NCBI RefSeq assembly: GCF_903944925.1
Contig: NZ_CAJATU010000163.1
Location: 62,001 to 126,000 of the forward strand
Direction: 5' to 3'
DNA: 64,000 nt
Source of the DNA: an uncultured Rhodopila sp.
Lineage (GTDB): Bacteria; Pseudomonadota; Alphaproteobacteria; Acetobacterales; Acetobacteraceae
Part shown: positions 1 to 7,333 of the stretch, piece after piece
Position numbering within the stretch: position 1 is the stretch's first letter
Layout of the letters: each line of letters starts with the position of its first letter
Position numbers and translations under genes: made by a program
The notes under the pieces: generated by a model
Told to the model about the DNA's origin: nothing
Seen by the model: only the letters and a program-made list of their open reading frames with translations
Database searches by the model: none

Positions 1-88
1 CCAGACCATGAAGGCGATGGCGGGAAAGGGCAATCCGGCGCTGATTAACGAAACTTTGAAGCAGAAGCTGGCCGCCAAGAAGGAGTAG
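1..88 (+). CDS. gatB: Asp/Glu-tRNA(Asn/Gln) amidotransferase subunit B, C-terminal end (partial)
   Basis: Only the last 28 codons lie in the window, ending at TAG 86-88. The peptide reads QTMKAMAGKGNPALINETLK followed by a lysine-rich tail. This matches the end of the GatB/YqeY tail domain, where a 'GQ.MKA..GKANP..VN..L' motif is typical. The family transamidates misacylated Glu-tRNA(Gln) and Asp-tRNA(Asn) as part of GatCAB. The call rests on a short stretch, but the motif is characteristic. The gene runs towards the MFS transporter gene, which lies on the opposite strand. Confidence 0.8.
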   Translation, partial: QTMKAMAGKGNPALINETLKQKLAAKKE

Positions 89-127
89 GCCAGCCGTCGG
101 GATAGTCTCCGCCGGCCAGCCTGCCCC

Positions 128-211
128 CTACTTACGGATGCGGTTGATCTTGACTTTGATGATCAAGATCACTACGATCCTTCGTATGGTAGTACGATGG
201 TCCTTACCCAT
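128..211 (-). CDS. Candidate 27-residue cationic small protein
   Basis: A 27-codon reading frame starts with ATG at 211 and is preceded by an ideal Shine-Dalgarno site (AAGGAGG, about 5 bases before ATG). The peptide starts MGKDHRTTIRR, has a short hydrophobic core (IVVILII) and ends in a basic segment (KVKINRIRK). About nine of 27 residues are Lys or Arg. It lies between convergent gatB and the MFS gene, downstream of the MFS gene on the same strand. I do not recognise a family. The core is too short for a normal transmembrane helix, so an amphipathic membrane-active or RNA-binding peptide is possible. The support is the Shine-Dalgarno site, not homology. Confidence 0.45.
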   Translation of the reverse strand: MGKDHRTTIRRIVVILIIKVKINRIRK

Positions 212-228
212 CGTAACCTCCTTCGTTG

Positions 229-256
229 ACGGCGGTCGGGACATTCCGGCCGCCGT
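229..256. terminator. Stem-loop downstream of the MFS gene
   Basis: An 11-12 bp stem (ACGGCGGTCGG paired with CCGGCCGCCGT, one G-T pair) closes a 6-base loop. It lies between convergent genes, just past the MFS stop. There is no clear T tract on either side, so efficient intrinsic termination is uncertain. It also lies directly upstream of the Shine-Dalgarno site of the small reading frame at 128-211. Confidence 0.45.
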
Positions 257-262
257 TGTCGT

Positions 263-1528
263 TTACGAGAGGTTGGTTAACAGAGTGCTAATCGGGCGTT
301 GAATTCTCGCACGCCGCAGCGGTTTGAGCACGGCAATCGCCAGGACTGCGGTCAGTAAATCCGCGGTGATCGCAGCGCCGAATACAGTCGTCCACGTTCC
401 CGTTGCTTCGTGCAGCAAGGATGCCATCGGGCCGCCGAAGATCGCGCCGATGCCCTGCGCCATATACAGACAGCCGTAGTTGCGCGTGGCGTGGCGGGCG
501 CCGAACGTGTCGGTCAGCGTTGACGGAAACAGCGAGAAGATCTCGCCCCAACCGAAGAACACCAGGCCCGACAGCAGCACGAAAAGCAACGGGTCGGTTC
601 GCGTGGCCAGCCACAGGGCCATCGCCACACCCTCCAGCGCGAAGGCCACACACATCGTGTTCTCGCGGCCGATGCGGTCGGACACCCAGCCGAAGAAGGG
701 GCGGGTCAGGCCGTTGGTGAACCGGTCGATGGTCAGCGCCAGCGGCAGCGCGGCAAACCCCCAGACCATCGCCTTGGTGATCCCGAACTCCCCCGCAAAC
801 GCCGCCATTTGCGAGGTCACCATCAGCCCGGACGTGGACATCATCGTCATCATGACGAACATCAGCCAGAACACCGGAGAGCGCAGCATCTCGCCGGTCG
901 ATGTCCCGGCCGTATCCTCCGCCAGCGCCACGGGCGGCGGCTTCAGGCCGAGCGCGGCGAGCAGCCCGACAAGGGCGAAGGCGGCGCCGAACTGCAGCAA
1001 GGTCAGTTGGTAGCCGACGGCCGCCAGCGAGTTGGCGATCGGGAAGGTTGTCACGATCGCGCCCATGCCGTAGCCGGCGGCGACCACGCCGGCGGCGAAG
1101 CCTCGGCGATCCGGGAACCAGCCGACCATCTGGCCGACGACGCCGACATAGACGATGCCGGTGCCGATGCCGCCAATCAGGCCATAGGTCAGATACAGCA
1201 TCGTCAGTGACGTGGCGTAGGACGCCAGCACCCAGGACAGGCCCGACAGCAGGCCCCCGGCCCCGATGAGCAGCTTCGGCCCGAAGCGTTCAACCAGCCA
1301 GCCCTGGAACGGCGAGAAGAACGTCTGCAGGACGATCAGCAGGGAGAACGTCACCTGCAGCGCGGCGGGTGTCGCCCCCAACGCCGAACCGAGCGGTTTG
1401 GTGAACAGCGTCCAGACGTATTGCGGGCTGGAGATCGCCATCATGCAGATCAGGCCAAGCCCAAGTTGCACCCAGCGCGTGGCGCCGCTGGTCGTTGTCG
1501 TAGGCAGGATGGCGACGGGTTGATCCAT
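263..1528 (-). CDS. MFS transporter, oxalate/formate antiporter (OFA) type
   Basis: A 421-residue integral membrane protein with about 12 hydrophobic segments, in two halves joined near residues 195-215. The N-terminal half carries GWLVERFGPKLLIGAGG and GMGAIVTTFP stretches typical of the OxlT-like OFA family of monocarboxylate/oxalate transporters. The start at 1528 (MDQPVAILP) is preferred over an in-frame codon 13 residues earlier because GGAAAGGA lies about 8 bases before it. No catabolic gene adjoins it, so the substrate cannot be assigned. Confidence 0.8.
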   Translation of the reverse strand: MDQPVAILPTTTTSGATRWVQLGLGLICMMAISSPQYVWTLFTKPLGSALGATPAALQVTFSLLIVLQTFFSPFQGWLVERFGPKLLIGAGGLLSGLSWVLASYATSLTMLYLTYGLIGGIGTGIVYVGVVGQMVGWFPDRRGFAAGVVAAGYGMGAIVTTFPIANSLAAVGYQLTLLQFGAAFALVGLLAALGLKPPPVALAEDTAGTSTGEMLRSPVFWLMFVMMTMMSTSGLMVTSQMAAFAGEFGITKAMVWGFAALPLALTIDRFTNGLTRPFFGWVSDRIGRENTMCVAFALEGVAMALWLATRTDPLLFVLLSGLVFFGWGEIFSLFPSTLTDTFGARHATRNYGCLYMAQGIGAIFGGPMASLLHEATGTWTTVFGAAITADLLTAVLAIAVLKPLRRARIQRPISTLLTNLS

Positions 1529-1648
1529 GCTGTTCGGTCCTTTCCGTGGACCGATCAGACCAAGCAAGCATTACGCCACGCAATGACCCGCTTCCGGCGC
1601 AGCCGGTGCCTGTTTCCGCACCAAACCGCCCGGGCAGATGCCGCGATT

Positions 1649-1996
1649 TCAGTCGATGGCGAAGCTGGTCCCGCACCCGCAGGCCGACTTGGCGTTCGGA
1701 TTGCGTATCGAGAAGTGGCTGCCCATCAGCTCGTCCGTGTAGTCGAGCTCCGACCCGCTCAGCAGGTCCAGGCTGACCGCATCCACCACCACCCGGGCGG
1801 GGCCGTGCCGGATGACCAGATCGTCGTCGGCGGTCTCCCCATCCAGTTCGAAGCGATACTGAAAGCCGCTGCATCCACCCGCCAGGACGGCGACACGGAG
1901 GGCGACATCCTCGGCCGCCTTCGTCTCAGCGACGATTTCGGCGATACGGGCGGCGGCGCGATCGGTTACGGCAAACTGTTCCATGACAGGCAACAT
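1649..1996 (-). CDS. A-type iron-sulfur cluster carrier (ErpA/IscA/HesB family)
   Basis: A 115-residue HesB-like protein. It has the three conserved cluster-binding cysteines: Cys42 in GGCSGFQY and Cys106/Cys108 in ACGCGTSF. Such proteins carry Fe-S clusters to apo-targets. An internal ATG at 1984 (MEQFAVTDR) would give 111 residues, closer to usual family length; the upstream ATG at 1996 has a slightly better GGAT motif before it. The gene is divergent from the dGTPase-like gene and their 5' ends nearly touch, an arrangement I recall from other alphaproteobacteria. It cannot be assigned to ErpA rather than IscA from sequence alone. Confidence 0.9.
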   Translation of the reverse strand: MLPVMEQFAVTDRAAARIAEIVAETKAAEDVALRVAVLAGGCSGFQYRFELDGETADDDLVIRHGPARVVVDAVSLDLLSGSELDYTDELMGSHFSIRNPNAKSACGCGTSFAID

Positions 1997-2051
1997 AGGC
2001 GATCCGTCAGAAGAATTGAAGCGGCGCGATGCAAGGTGTATCGCGGCCTGT

Positions 2052-3212
2052 ATGTCCGGTCGCCCCCCTCTGGCTCGCTACGCCGTTTCCCCCGCCACCG
2101 CACGCGGCCGGCTGCATCATGAGCCGGAGGCGGAAACCCGATCGCCCTGGCAGCGCGACCGCGACCGCATCATCCACAGTTCCGCCTTCCGCAAGCTGCA
2201 ATACAAGACGCAGGTCTTCGTCAATCACGAGGGCGATTTCTACCGCACCCGCCTGACCCACAGCATCGAAGTGGCGCAGATCGCCCGCTCCATCGCCCGC
2301 GCGCTGGGGCTGGACGAGGATTTGACCGAAGCGCTGGCGCTGGCGCACGACCTCGGCCACCCGCCCTTCGGCCATGCCGGGGAGGATGCGCTGAACCTGT
2401 CGATGAAGCCGTTCGGCGGGTTCGATCACAACGCGCAGAGCCTGAAGGTCGTGACCTTGCTGGAAAGCCGCTACGCCGGCTGGGACGGGTTGAACCTGAC
2501 CTGGGAGACGCTGGAGGGCCTGGTCAAGCACAACGGCCCGTTGCGCACCCCCTCGGCCTACATCGTTGATTACAATCATCAGCATGAGCTGGACCTGCAC
2601 ACGCAGCCCAGCGCCGAGGCGCAGATCGCCGCGATGGCCGACGACGTGGCATATCACAGCCACGACCTCGACGACGGGCTGCGCGCCCGGCTGTTCACCG
2701 TGGACGACCTGAAACACCTGCCGATCGTGGGGGAGGCACTGGCGGCGGCGCGGCTGTCCAGCCTGGACGTGCCGCCGCCGCGGCTGCGACACGAGACGCT
2801 CAGGCGGGTGATCAACGCCCTGGTCAACGACATGATCGCCGAGACGGGTGCGCGGCTGGCGGAACTCGATCCCGACGGCCCGGACGCAATCCGGCGCAGC
2901 AAGCAGCGGGTCGTGGCGTTCAGCCCGGCGATGGCGGATGCCAACCAGGCGATCAAGGATTTCCTGTTCGCCAGGATGTATCGCCACTGGAAGGTCAACC
3001 GGATGACCGCCAAGGCGAGGCGGCTGACCGAGGAGCTGTTTCGTCTGTTGCACACGGCGCCGACTTTGCTGCCGGACGACTGGCGGTCTCGCGCCGGGGA
3101 GGCCGGGACGCAGCGCGCGGCGGTGACGGTGGCGGATTACGTGGCGGGGATGACGGACCGCTATGCGATGGATGAGCACCGGCGGCTGACGGATATCTCG
3201 GTCGCCGGGTAG
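2052..3212 (+). CDS. dgt: Deoxyguanosinetriphosphate triphosphohydrolase-like protein
   Basis: A 386-residue HD-domain hydrolase of the type-2 dGTPase-like family, which cleaves dNTPs to nucleoside and triphosphate. Near the N-terminus it has RGRLHHEPE and RDRDRIIHSSAFRKLQYKTQ. Metal ligands of the HD fold are visible as His70 (RLTHS) and His99-Asp100 (LAHDLGHPPFGH). An upstream in-frame ATG at 1983 would overlap the divergent Fe-S carrier gene. ATG 2052 (MSGRPPLARYAV) gives the usual N-terminus 'YAV.P..SRGR' with few extra residues. Confidence 0.9.
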   Translation: MSGRPPLARYAVSPATARGRLHHEPEAETRSPWQRDRDRIIHSSAFRKLQYKTQVFVNHEGDFYRTRLTHSIEVAQIARSIARALGLDEDLTEALALAHDLGHPPFGHAGEDALNLSMKPFGGFDHNAQSLKVVTLLESRYAGWDGLNLTWETLEGLVKHNGPLRTPSAYIVDYNHQHELDLHTQPSAEAQIAAMADDVAYHSHDLDDGLRARLFTVDDLKHLPIVGEALAAARLSSLDVPPPRLRHETLRRVINALVNDMIAETGARLAELDPDGPDAIRRSKQRVVAFSPAMADANQAIKDFLFARMYRHWKVNRMTAKARRLTEELFRLLHTAPTLLPDDWRSRAGEAGTQRAAVTVADYVAGMTDRYAMDEHRRLTDISVAG

Positions 3213-3300
3213 GGTTCGGGGTTTTATCGGGACGCCGCCGGCTTATCTTCTGTTCCGGACGATTGTGGGCTATAGTGCCGCCACAGAGGAAGATACCGAC

Positions 3301-3492
3301 ATGTCCGCATCGCGTTCCGCACCGGCTGCAAGAACGGCTCGGATAAAGACCCCGGCACCGGCGGCCAAGAAAGCCGTGCCGAAGCGGCCGACGGCCGATA
3401 GCCGCAAAGCCGCCGAGATGCTGCGCGAAATCCAGATCGAAGGCGAGGCCCTCTCGGCCCGGATCGATCGGCTGCGCCACCGCTTCCTCTAG
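3301..3492 (+). CDS. Small Ala/Lys-rich hypothetical protein with a C-terminal helix
   Basis: A 63-residue protein. The first half is low-complexity (Ala, Pro, Lys, Arg) and the second half is a predicted helix (RKAAEMLREIQIEGEALSAR) with heptad-like spacing. ATG 3301 follows GAGGAAGATACCGAC, a good Shine-Dalgarno site. It is the first of three small genes spaced 4-9 bases apart. I do not recognise a family. Confidence 0.55.
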   Translation: MSASRSAPAARTARIKTPAPAAKKAVPKRPTADSRKAAEMLREIQIEGEALSARIDRLRHRFL

Positions 3493-3496
3493 GACC

Positions 3497-3649
3497 ATGG
3501 CCCGCACGCCGCCGAGCGAAATCCTGCTGACCATTCAGGCGGTCAAGCAAATGCAGGTCGAACTGAGCAGCCTGGCGCAGGTGGTCGAGGCCATCGGCGA
3601 ACGGCTGGCGCGGCTTGAGTCCCGGCTCGACACGCCAAAGAAGGGCTGA
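3497..3649 (+). CDS. 50-residue coiled-coil hypothetical protein
   Basis: A 50-codon gene starting four bases after the previous stop (ATG 3497, stop TGA 3647-3649). After a short MARTPPSE lead, nearly the whole protein is one amphipathic helix (ILLTIQAVKQMQVELSSLAQ, then VVEAIGERLARLESRL). A coiled-coil partner role is likely. Its tight spacing with both neighbours supports a co-translated trio. Function unknown. Confidence 0.55.
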   Translation: MARTPPSEILLTIQAVKQMQVELSSLAQVVEAIGERLARLESRLDTPKKG

Positions 3650-3658
3650 GAGGGCCCG

Positions 3659-3952
3659 GTGACCGGAGTCGCCCCCGAAGGCTGGCCGCCCGGCGTGACG
3701 CCGATTGGCATCGAGGATCTGGAGAAGCTGGGACTGAACGGCCGGAACCAGTTGTTCTGGGACGGCAAGCGGATCGAGGTTCGCAACCGGTTGGATCTGA
3801 CGCGTATCCAGAAGACGTTTGCGGTGATCGTGTCGGTGTTCGCGGTGCTCGGGGCGATGGGCGGGTTCGTGACGGGGTTGAACAATGCGTCGATTTTTCT
3901 GTGCGCGCGGGACATTCATTGGTTGAGTTGCCCGTTGCAGGCGGGGCGGTGA
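3659..3952 (+). CDS. Single-pass membrane hypothetical protein
   Basis: A 97-residue protein starting at GTG 3659 with AGAGGG upstream. The N-terminal part is soluble (EGWPPGVTPIGIEDLEKLGL), followed by GRNQLFWDGKRIEVRNRL. One transmembrane helix lies at about residues 52-73, then a short tail with two cysteines (FLCARDIHWLSCP). Third gene of the small trio; the two coiled-coil products may sit on this membrane protein. Family not recognised. Confidence 0.55.
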   Translation: MTGVAPEGWPPGVTPIGIEDLEKLGLNGRNQLFWDGKRIEVRNRLDLTRIQKTFAVIVSVFAVLGAMGGFVTGLNNASIFLCARDIHWLSCPLQAGR

Positions 3953-3971
3953 AGGCAGAGGGCCGCGCGAA

Positions 3972-3997
3972 CCGGGCCTTTGAATAAGGCCACCCGG
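3972..3997. terminator. Bidirectional stem-loop between convergent genes
   Basis: GGCCTT-TGAAT-AAGGCC forms a 6 bp stem with further CCGG/CCGG pairing outside. It sits between the small-gene trio on the plus strand and the parE toxin on the minus strand. No long T tract follows. Confidence 0.4.
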
Positions 3998-4011
3998 CTG
4001 ATTATGCCCGA

Positions 4012-4377
4012 TCAGCCGCCGGCTTCCCGCTGCATACGGCGCGCGGCTCGATCGAGCAGCATCCGGTCGTGGGCTAAGCCGATGATCTCGACAACACCAT
4101 CCGTGCCCTTCCTGTAGACGACGATGTGCCTCGGGTGGCCGACACGCCGATCCGGTTCGATGAGGGCGCGGCCCAACCGGAGCGGGTAGGTGCGAACCCC
4201 GGCGATCCTCGATATCGGCTGCGAACCGGGCGTATCCGGGGAGTTGCCGATGTGCCCGAACACGGCGCGCATCAAAAGGTCGTAGCGTTCTGCAGCCTCA
4301 ATGCCCCATTGCCGAGCGCTCCGGAGCAGGATTTTGTCGATCTCGTTCTCGGCGCCGGCAAGAAGGCGGTAGTTCAA
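4012..4377 (-). CDS. ParE/RelE-family toxin
   Basis: A 121-residue ParE-superfamily toxin. It has an N-terminal helix (NEIDKILLRSARQWGIEAAE) and a C-terminal strand pair (RHIVVYRKGTDGVVEIIGLA), the usual RelE/ParE fold features. These toxins inhibit gyrase or cleave mRNA; which applies here is not visible. The start is TTG 4377, which overlaps the TGA stop of the upstream antitoxin gene (sequence TTGA). That gives strict translational coupling with a weak start codon. Confidence 0.8.
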   Translation of the reverse strand: MNYRLLAGAENEIDKILLRSARQWGIEAAERYDLLMRAVFGHIGNSPDTPGSQPISRIAGVRTYPLRLGRALIEPDRRVGHPRHIVVYRKGTDGVVEIIGLAHDRMLLDRAARRMQREAGG

Positions 4378-4664
4378 TTTCCAGCTTCGTCGCTGGCCAA
4401 TCTCGCGCGAAGGCGGTCCATGGCGGCTTCATGAAGCGCCTGACTTTCTTCCGGCGTTGAGACCGTCACATAGCGTCCGGCGGCGAGGTCAGCATCGGCA
4501 CGCTCGACCATTTCGGCGATCTCGACCTCAGCCGCGAGGTCTTCGGCGAAACGGCGAGCGGCTTCGACCAGAAAGGCGGATTCGCTGGCGACCAGCCCAT
4601 CGGCGACCTGACGGTCGATAAGGGCGGTGAGTTCGTCGGGCAACTGCACCTGGATGATACCCAT
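4374..4664 (-). CDS. Ribbon-helix-helix antitoxin (ParD/CopG-like) of the ParE toxin
   Basis: A 96-residue protein. The N-terminal strand-helix-helix (IIQVQLPDELTALIDRQVAD) is a CopG/ParD DNA-binding module and the acidic C-terminal half is the likely toxin-binding region. ATG 4664 follows AAAGGTGCTCC. A TATACT -10-like hexamer lies about 25 bases upstream, and a nearly palindromic ACGTG...CACGT sequence at 4708-4724 could be the autoregulatory operator (weak). It is the first gene of the pair, as usual. Confidence 0.8.
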   Translation of the reverse strand: MGIIQVQLPDELTALIDRQVADGLVASESAFLVEAARRFAEDLAAEVEIAEMVERADADLAAGRYVTVSTPEESQALHEAAMDRLRARLASDEAGN

Positions 4665-4829
4665 GGAGCACCTTTCTTCTCCTTCGAGTATAGCAGAGGG
4701 CGCAAGGACGTGCACGCGTCACGTGATGCGGCTGGTTTGGGGTGCTTCTGACGCGGTTTCGTTCGCTTTAGCCTCCGGCCGCATCTGATCTTTTTTGTAT
4801 TTGGGTGTTTATGCGTATATCCTCCCATC

Positions 4830-5072
4830 ATGACGGCACACATACGTTGGAACCAAGTGGTTTCCCAGGATACGGATGGCTCTCTTCGTCAGTTCCTTGC
4901 CAGCCAGGGGCGCGGGCGCAAGGGCGAACTGTCGCTCTTCGTGGAGGATGCAGTTCGCGGCCGCATCCTGGAACTCGGGTCCGAACAGGCCAAGGTTGAG
5001 AACAGCGGCGTATCCGCGGCCCTGATCGACGGTGCCATTGATGAGGCGTTGGAGTGGGCGCGGCACGCCTGA
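4830..5072 (+). CDS. Orphan antitoxin-like protein (XACb0070 / ribbon-helix-helix type)
   Basis: An 80-residue protein with RWNQVVSQDTDGSLRQFLAS and GELSLFVEDAVRGRILEL, resembling small ribbon-helix-helix antitoxins that normally precede a PIN-domain toxin. The C-terminal ALIDGAIDEALEWAR helix fits as the toxin-binding tail. No PIN gene follows; instead a DUF1778 antitoxin starts about 30 bases later. Family assignment is from memory of motif shape. Confidence 0.55.
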   Translation: MTAHIRWNQVVSQDTDGSLRQFLASQGRGRKGELSLFVEDAVRGRILELGSEQAKVENSGVSAALIDGAIDEALEWARHA

Positions 5073-5103
5073 CATGCGACTCTTTTTTCCTGAAGGGCCA
5101 CCG

Positions 5104-5418
5104 ATGCCAGCCTCCAACCCCCTCCTGAGGATACACGTCACTCCGACCGAGCGCGACCTGCTGAGAGCCGCGGCCGAACACGCCCGCACCAACCTGAGCG
5201 ATTTCGTCCGCCGCAAAGCGATCAAAGCGGCGGAGATGGACCTGGCCGATCGGCTTGTCGTTACGATCCCCGCCGAGGACTGGGCAAAGCTTGAGCGTTG
5301 TATCCGTGCGCCCGCCAAGCCGAATGCCGCTCTGCGGGACCTGGCGGCAAACCGGCCGCTATGGCAGGACTCACTCCGTCTCGCCCGCCGGTCGACCGCC
5401 GAGGGGCGCAATCAGTAG
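5104..5418 (+). CDS. DUF1778 (TacA-like) antitoxin, toxin partner decayed
   Basis: A 104-residue DUF1778 protein. The core LLRIHVTPTERDLLRAAAEH and NLSDFVRRKAIKAAEMDL is the ribbon-helix-helix part, and ...WAKLERCIRAPAKPNAALRD is the toxin-neutralising tail. ATG 5104 follows GAAGGGCCACCG. Partners are normally GNAT acetyltransferase toxins (TacT), which block translation by acetylating aminoacyl-tRNA. Only a fragment of such a toxin remains downstream (5440-5549), so the antitoxin appears orphaned. Confidence 0.8.
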   Translation: MPASNPLLRIHVTPTERDLLRAAAEHARTNLSDFVRRKAIKAAEMDLADRLVVTIPAEDWAKLERCIRAPAKPNAALRDLAANRPLWQDSLRLARRSTAEGRNQ

Positions 5419-5425
5419 GGCGGGA

Positions 5426-5452
5426 TATCGCGCAACAGCGTTGTCCGCGATA
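5426..5452. other. Hairpin at the start of the decayed toxin remnant
   Basis: TATCGCG-CAAC-agc-GTTG-tc-CGCGATA forms a stem with one bulge just after the DUF1778 stop. No T tract follows. It may be a chance structure in decayed DNA or a transcript end. Confidence 0.3.
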
Positions 5453-5549
5453 GCGTGACGGGGCGCTTGTCGGTTATGTTGCCTCGAGTGCCGCACAGAT
5501 CGAGCAACTGCGCTTGCCGCGATCGGCGCAGCGGGATCGACAAGAGTAA
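5440..5549 (+). pseudogene. Remnant of a GNAT (TacT-like) toxin gene
   Basis: Directly after the DUF1778 antitoxin, the reading frame ending at TAA 5547 gives LVGYVASSAAQIEQLRLPRS followed by AQRDRQ. TacT-type toxins have a very similar stretch ('GY.SLSAAQIE...LP...QRNRP') just before their acetyl-CoA-binding core. A neighbouring frame just upstream supplies VVRDSVTGR, as expected for the preceding strand, so a frameshift also separates the two. The N-terminal residues and the whole catalytic core are absent. AT-rich DNA starts right after it, suggesting that acquisition of the next segment destroyed the toxin. Inferred from motif similarity only. Confidence 0.5.
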
Positions 5550-5580
5550 TCCGTCTCCAAAGATTATGAATCACAGATTG

Positions 5581-5932
5581 TCACTTTATTTGTGCCAAAG
5601 TCAAAGCGGCCTTTTTTGAAAGCTTCTTCCATTCAATATCAAGATTGTCCGCCGTCAGCTCGCCATTTAGGAATTGCTCAGCCACGCGCTTAGTCGAGCG
5701 CAACTGCTTTTTTTGCTCAAGATACAGATGAAGTATATCAGCTAGTTCCAGAATTGCATTTCGACTTTCGCCGGTCAGAAAATCAGGAACGCGAGTGTAA
5801 GGGTAAATTCGACGCCCGATAAGTTCTTTATCTTTACGAAAAGCTCTCATGCGGGCCAACCAAGAGGTAACGACTGAGACGTCTTCCTTGATCAATTTAT
5901 CTGCCTTAAAGTTGTTTACCTCGTCTTCTAAA
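5581..5932 (-). pseudogene. C-terminal part of the frameshifted PLD-like protein
   Basis: This frame reads KIDLEDEVNNFKADKLIKED and on to a lysine-rich C-terminus. It is open back to the stop of the upstream PLD-like gene. Its only start codon is TTG 5895, inside a continuous helical sequence, so it is probably not an independent gene. Adding one A to the AAAA run at about 5936-5939, or a -1 slip there, joins it in frame to the PLD-like part to give a protein of roughly 440 residues. The base composition is AT-rich like the rest of the island. Confidence 0.5.
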
Positions 5933-5933
5933 T

Positions 5934-6908
5934 CTATTTTACCTGATCGATGATATTAGCAGACGTGCGTTTTTGGATTTCAATCATATACGGATCAACT
6001 GCTCCAGATAGTTTCTCGTCGACCAGAGCCGCGATCGGACGAGGAAGCCAGTATCCGAGAGCCGTTTCAACGGAGTAGGTTCGCCAAAATGATAGCGGAA
6101 ATGGCTTAGGAGTCCTTTCAAATATCTTCTCCAAATTGAGCGGGTCTCGCGAAATCGTTTTAGCGGTTCGGCGGTAGCCGGGAAAATTCGGATTCTCTTC
6201 CCGCTGTGACCTTAGGCCCTTTTTCGTTAATGTTAGTTTGAAACGTACTTCGGCACTGAGGGACCCCTGCCATCGATGATAGAATTCTCCCGAACTGAAC
6301 AGAGCGAAAGCCTGTAGATATTTATCGTTCTTAAGGGCTTTCTCCATCGGCGGTGGGCTCAGGACCATCTCTGCCATCATCTGTTCAAATAGCTGTAAAT
6401 AACTTTCGTCAGTCGAAACCATCGCTAGTTCCAGATTACTCAGTCTCTTTATCAAACCAAGGCCTCGTTCTGTAGCGTTGCCTGAGGTTATAACGACGAA
6501 CCCCCGTTTCGGTTTCTTCCCTGGTCGTATAGCTGCATAAGCCTTCGCATGAAGTAGTTGGCTCGGAAACCACGCTGGGACGAATGTCACGAGGTCTAAA
6601 TTAAGGCGCACGGATCTGGCGATATCACTGACGATATCCTTCTTTGAAAGCCTGGATTTTATCCATTGGGTAACGTCAACGACAATTGTAATGCCAGCGA
6701 CTGTCCCGCCTGCTTTATGAATACTTTCACCGAGTGTATTGACGCTGGCTATTAGTCCAGGCATATCAAAATAGCACGTCAGGATGAATATATGACGATA
6801 TGTCCCCTTCCCTGTATTTTTAACAGCAGCTCGGCGAATGAGCGCTAGGAGGGTGCCTGATTCGCCGGACCGGCCGTTGGTCATGGCGAATTTCACTTCG
6901 CCAGACAT
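5934..6908 (-). CDS. Phospholipase D-like domain protein (N-terminal part, frameshifted)
   Basis: About 324 residues from ATG 6908; other possible starts are ATG 6884 and TTG 7022. A PLD-superfamily HxK-like motif is visible (QLLHAKAYAAIRP), followed by VVITSGNATERGLGLIKRLS, the usual Asn/Gly/Glu part of the active site. Proteins of this kind are often nucleases or helper subunits in mobile defence loci. The gene is AT-rich compared with both flanks and lies between toxin-antitoxin debris, so it was probably acquired. Its stop (AAA TAG) sits on an AAAA run where the next frame continues. I cannot tell a sequencing indel from decay or programmed slippage. Confidence 0.55.
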   Translation of the reverse strand: MSGEVKFAMTNGRSGESGTLLALIRRAAVKNTGKGTYRHIFILTCYFDMPGLIASVNTLGESIHKAGGTVAGITIVVDVTQWIKSRLSKKDIVSDIARSVRLNLDLVTFVPAWFPSQLLHAKAYAAIRPGKKPKRGFVVITSGNATERGLGLIKRLSNLELAMVSTDESYLQLFEQMMAEMVLSPPPMEKALKNDKYLQAFALFSSGEFYHRWQGSLSAEVRFKLTLTKKGLRSQREENPNFPGYRRTAKTISRDPLNLEKIFERTPKPFPLSFWRTYSVETALGYWLPRPIAALVDEKLSGAVDPYMIEIQKRTSANIIDQVK

Positions 6909-7333
6909 AGCAACCGCAGAAGGGTTATGTGCCAAGGTTCTTTGCCCCTTTCGCGCGGAGCCTAGATCGGGCTCGGAGTGAGCGATGCTCCCTCTAAGCA
7001 GGATTGTCAAGAGGCAGAACAAATGCGGTAAAGTTCCAACCTGACCGACCTCAATTTTGCAAGGTGATCACGCCGCCGTCTATGTTTGTGGGCGACGCTG
7101 ATCGGACAGAAGGAGATACCTGCTAACGTGTCGTCGGAATATCAGGGGCTAGCGGCTTCCAGGTTCCACAACACCCCCCCCTTTTGAATCCGGACGAGAT
7201 CTTTAGGTTTCTAGCAAACATAATTGTTCCGAAAGAGAATTACGTTTGCCATTCGCAGGCGCATTGAGGTATGCATTATGTTGAAAACTGCCTTACAACT
7301 CAACGACGAAAGGGAGGCCGCAGGGAGCGATCA
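6909..7333. other. 425-base gap at the edge of the AT-rich island
   Basis: No convincing gene on either strand. It holds an 8-base C run near 7170 and, at about 7050-7130, AATTTTGCAAGGTGATCAC and GGACAGAAGGAGATACC. These remind me of insertion-sequence flanks but are too short to assign. Base composition changes gradually from AT-rich to GC-rich. It presumably holds the promoter of the PLD-like gene and of the DUF433 gene. Confidence 0.4.

Noticed and set aside
2007-3179. A 390-codon open frame on the minus strand opposite the dGTPase-like gene
   Set aside because: His/Arg/Gln-rich low-sense sequence that mirrors the GC-rich codons of the real gene; the plus-strand protein has clear family motifs.
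7050-7180. Sequence resembling insertion-sequence flanks (AATTTTGCAAGGTGATCAC, GGACAGAAGGAGATACC)
   Set aside because: No transposase fragment, inverted ends or target duplication could be seen, so it is only mentioned within the gap entry.
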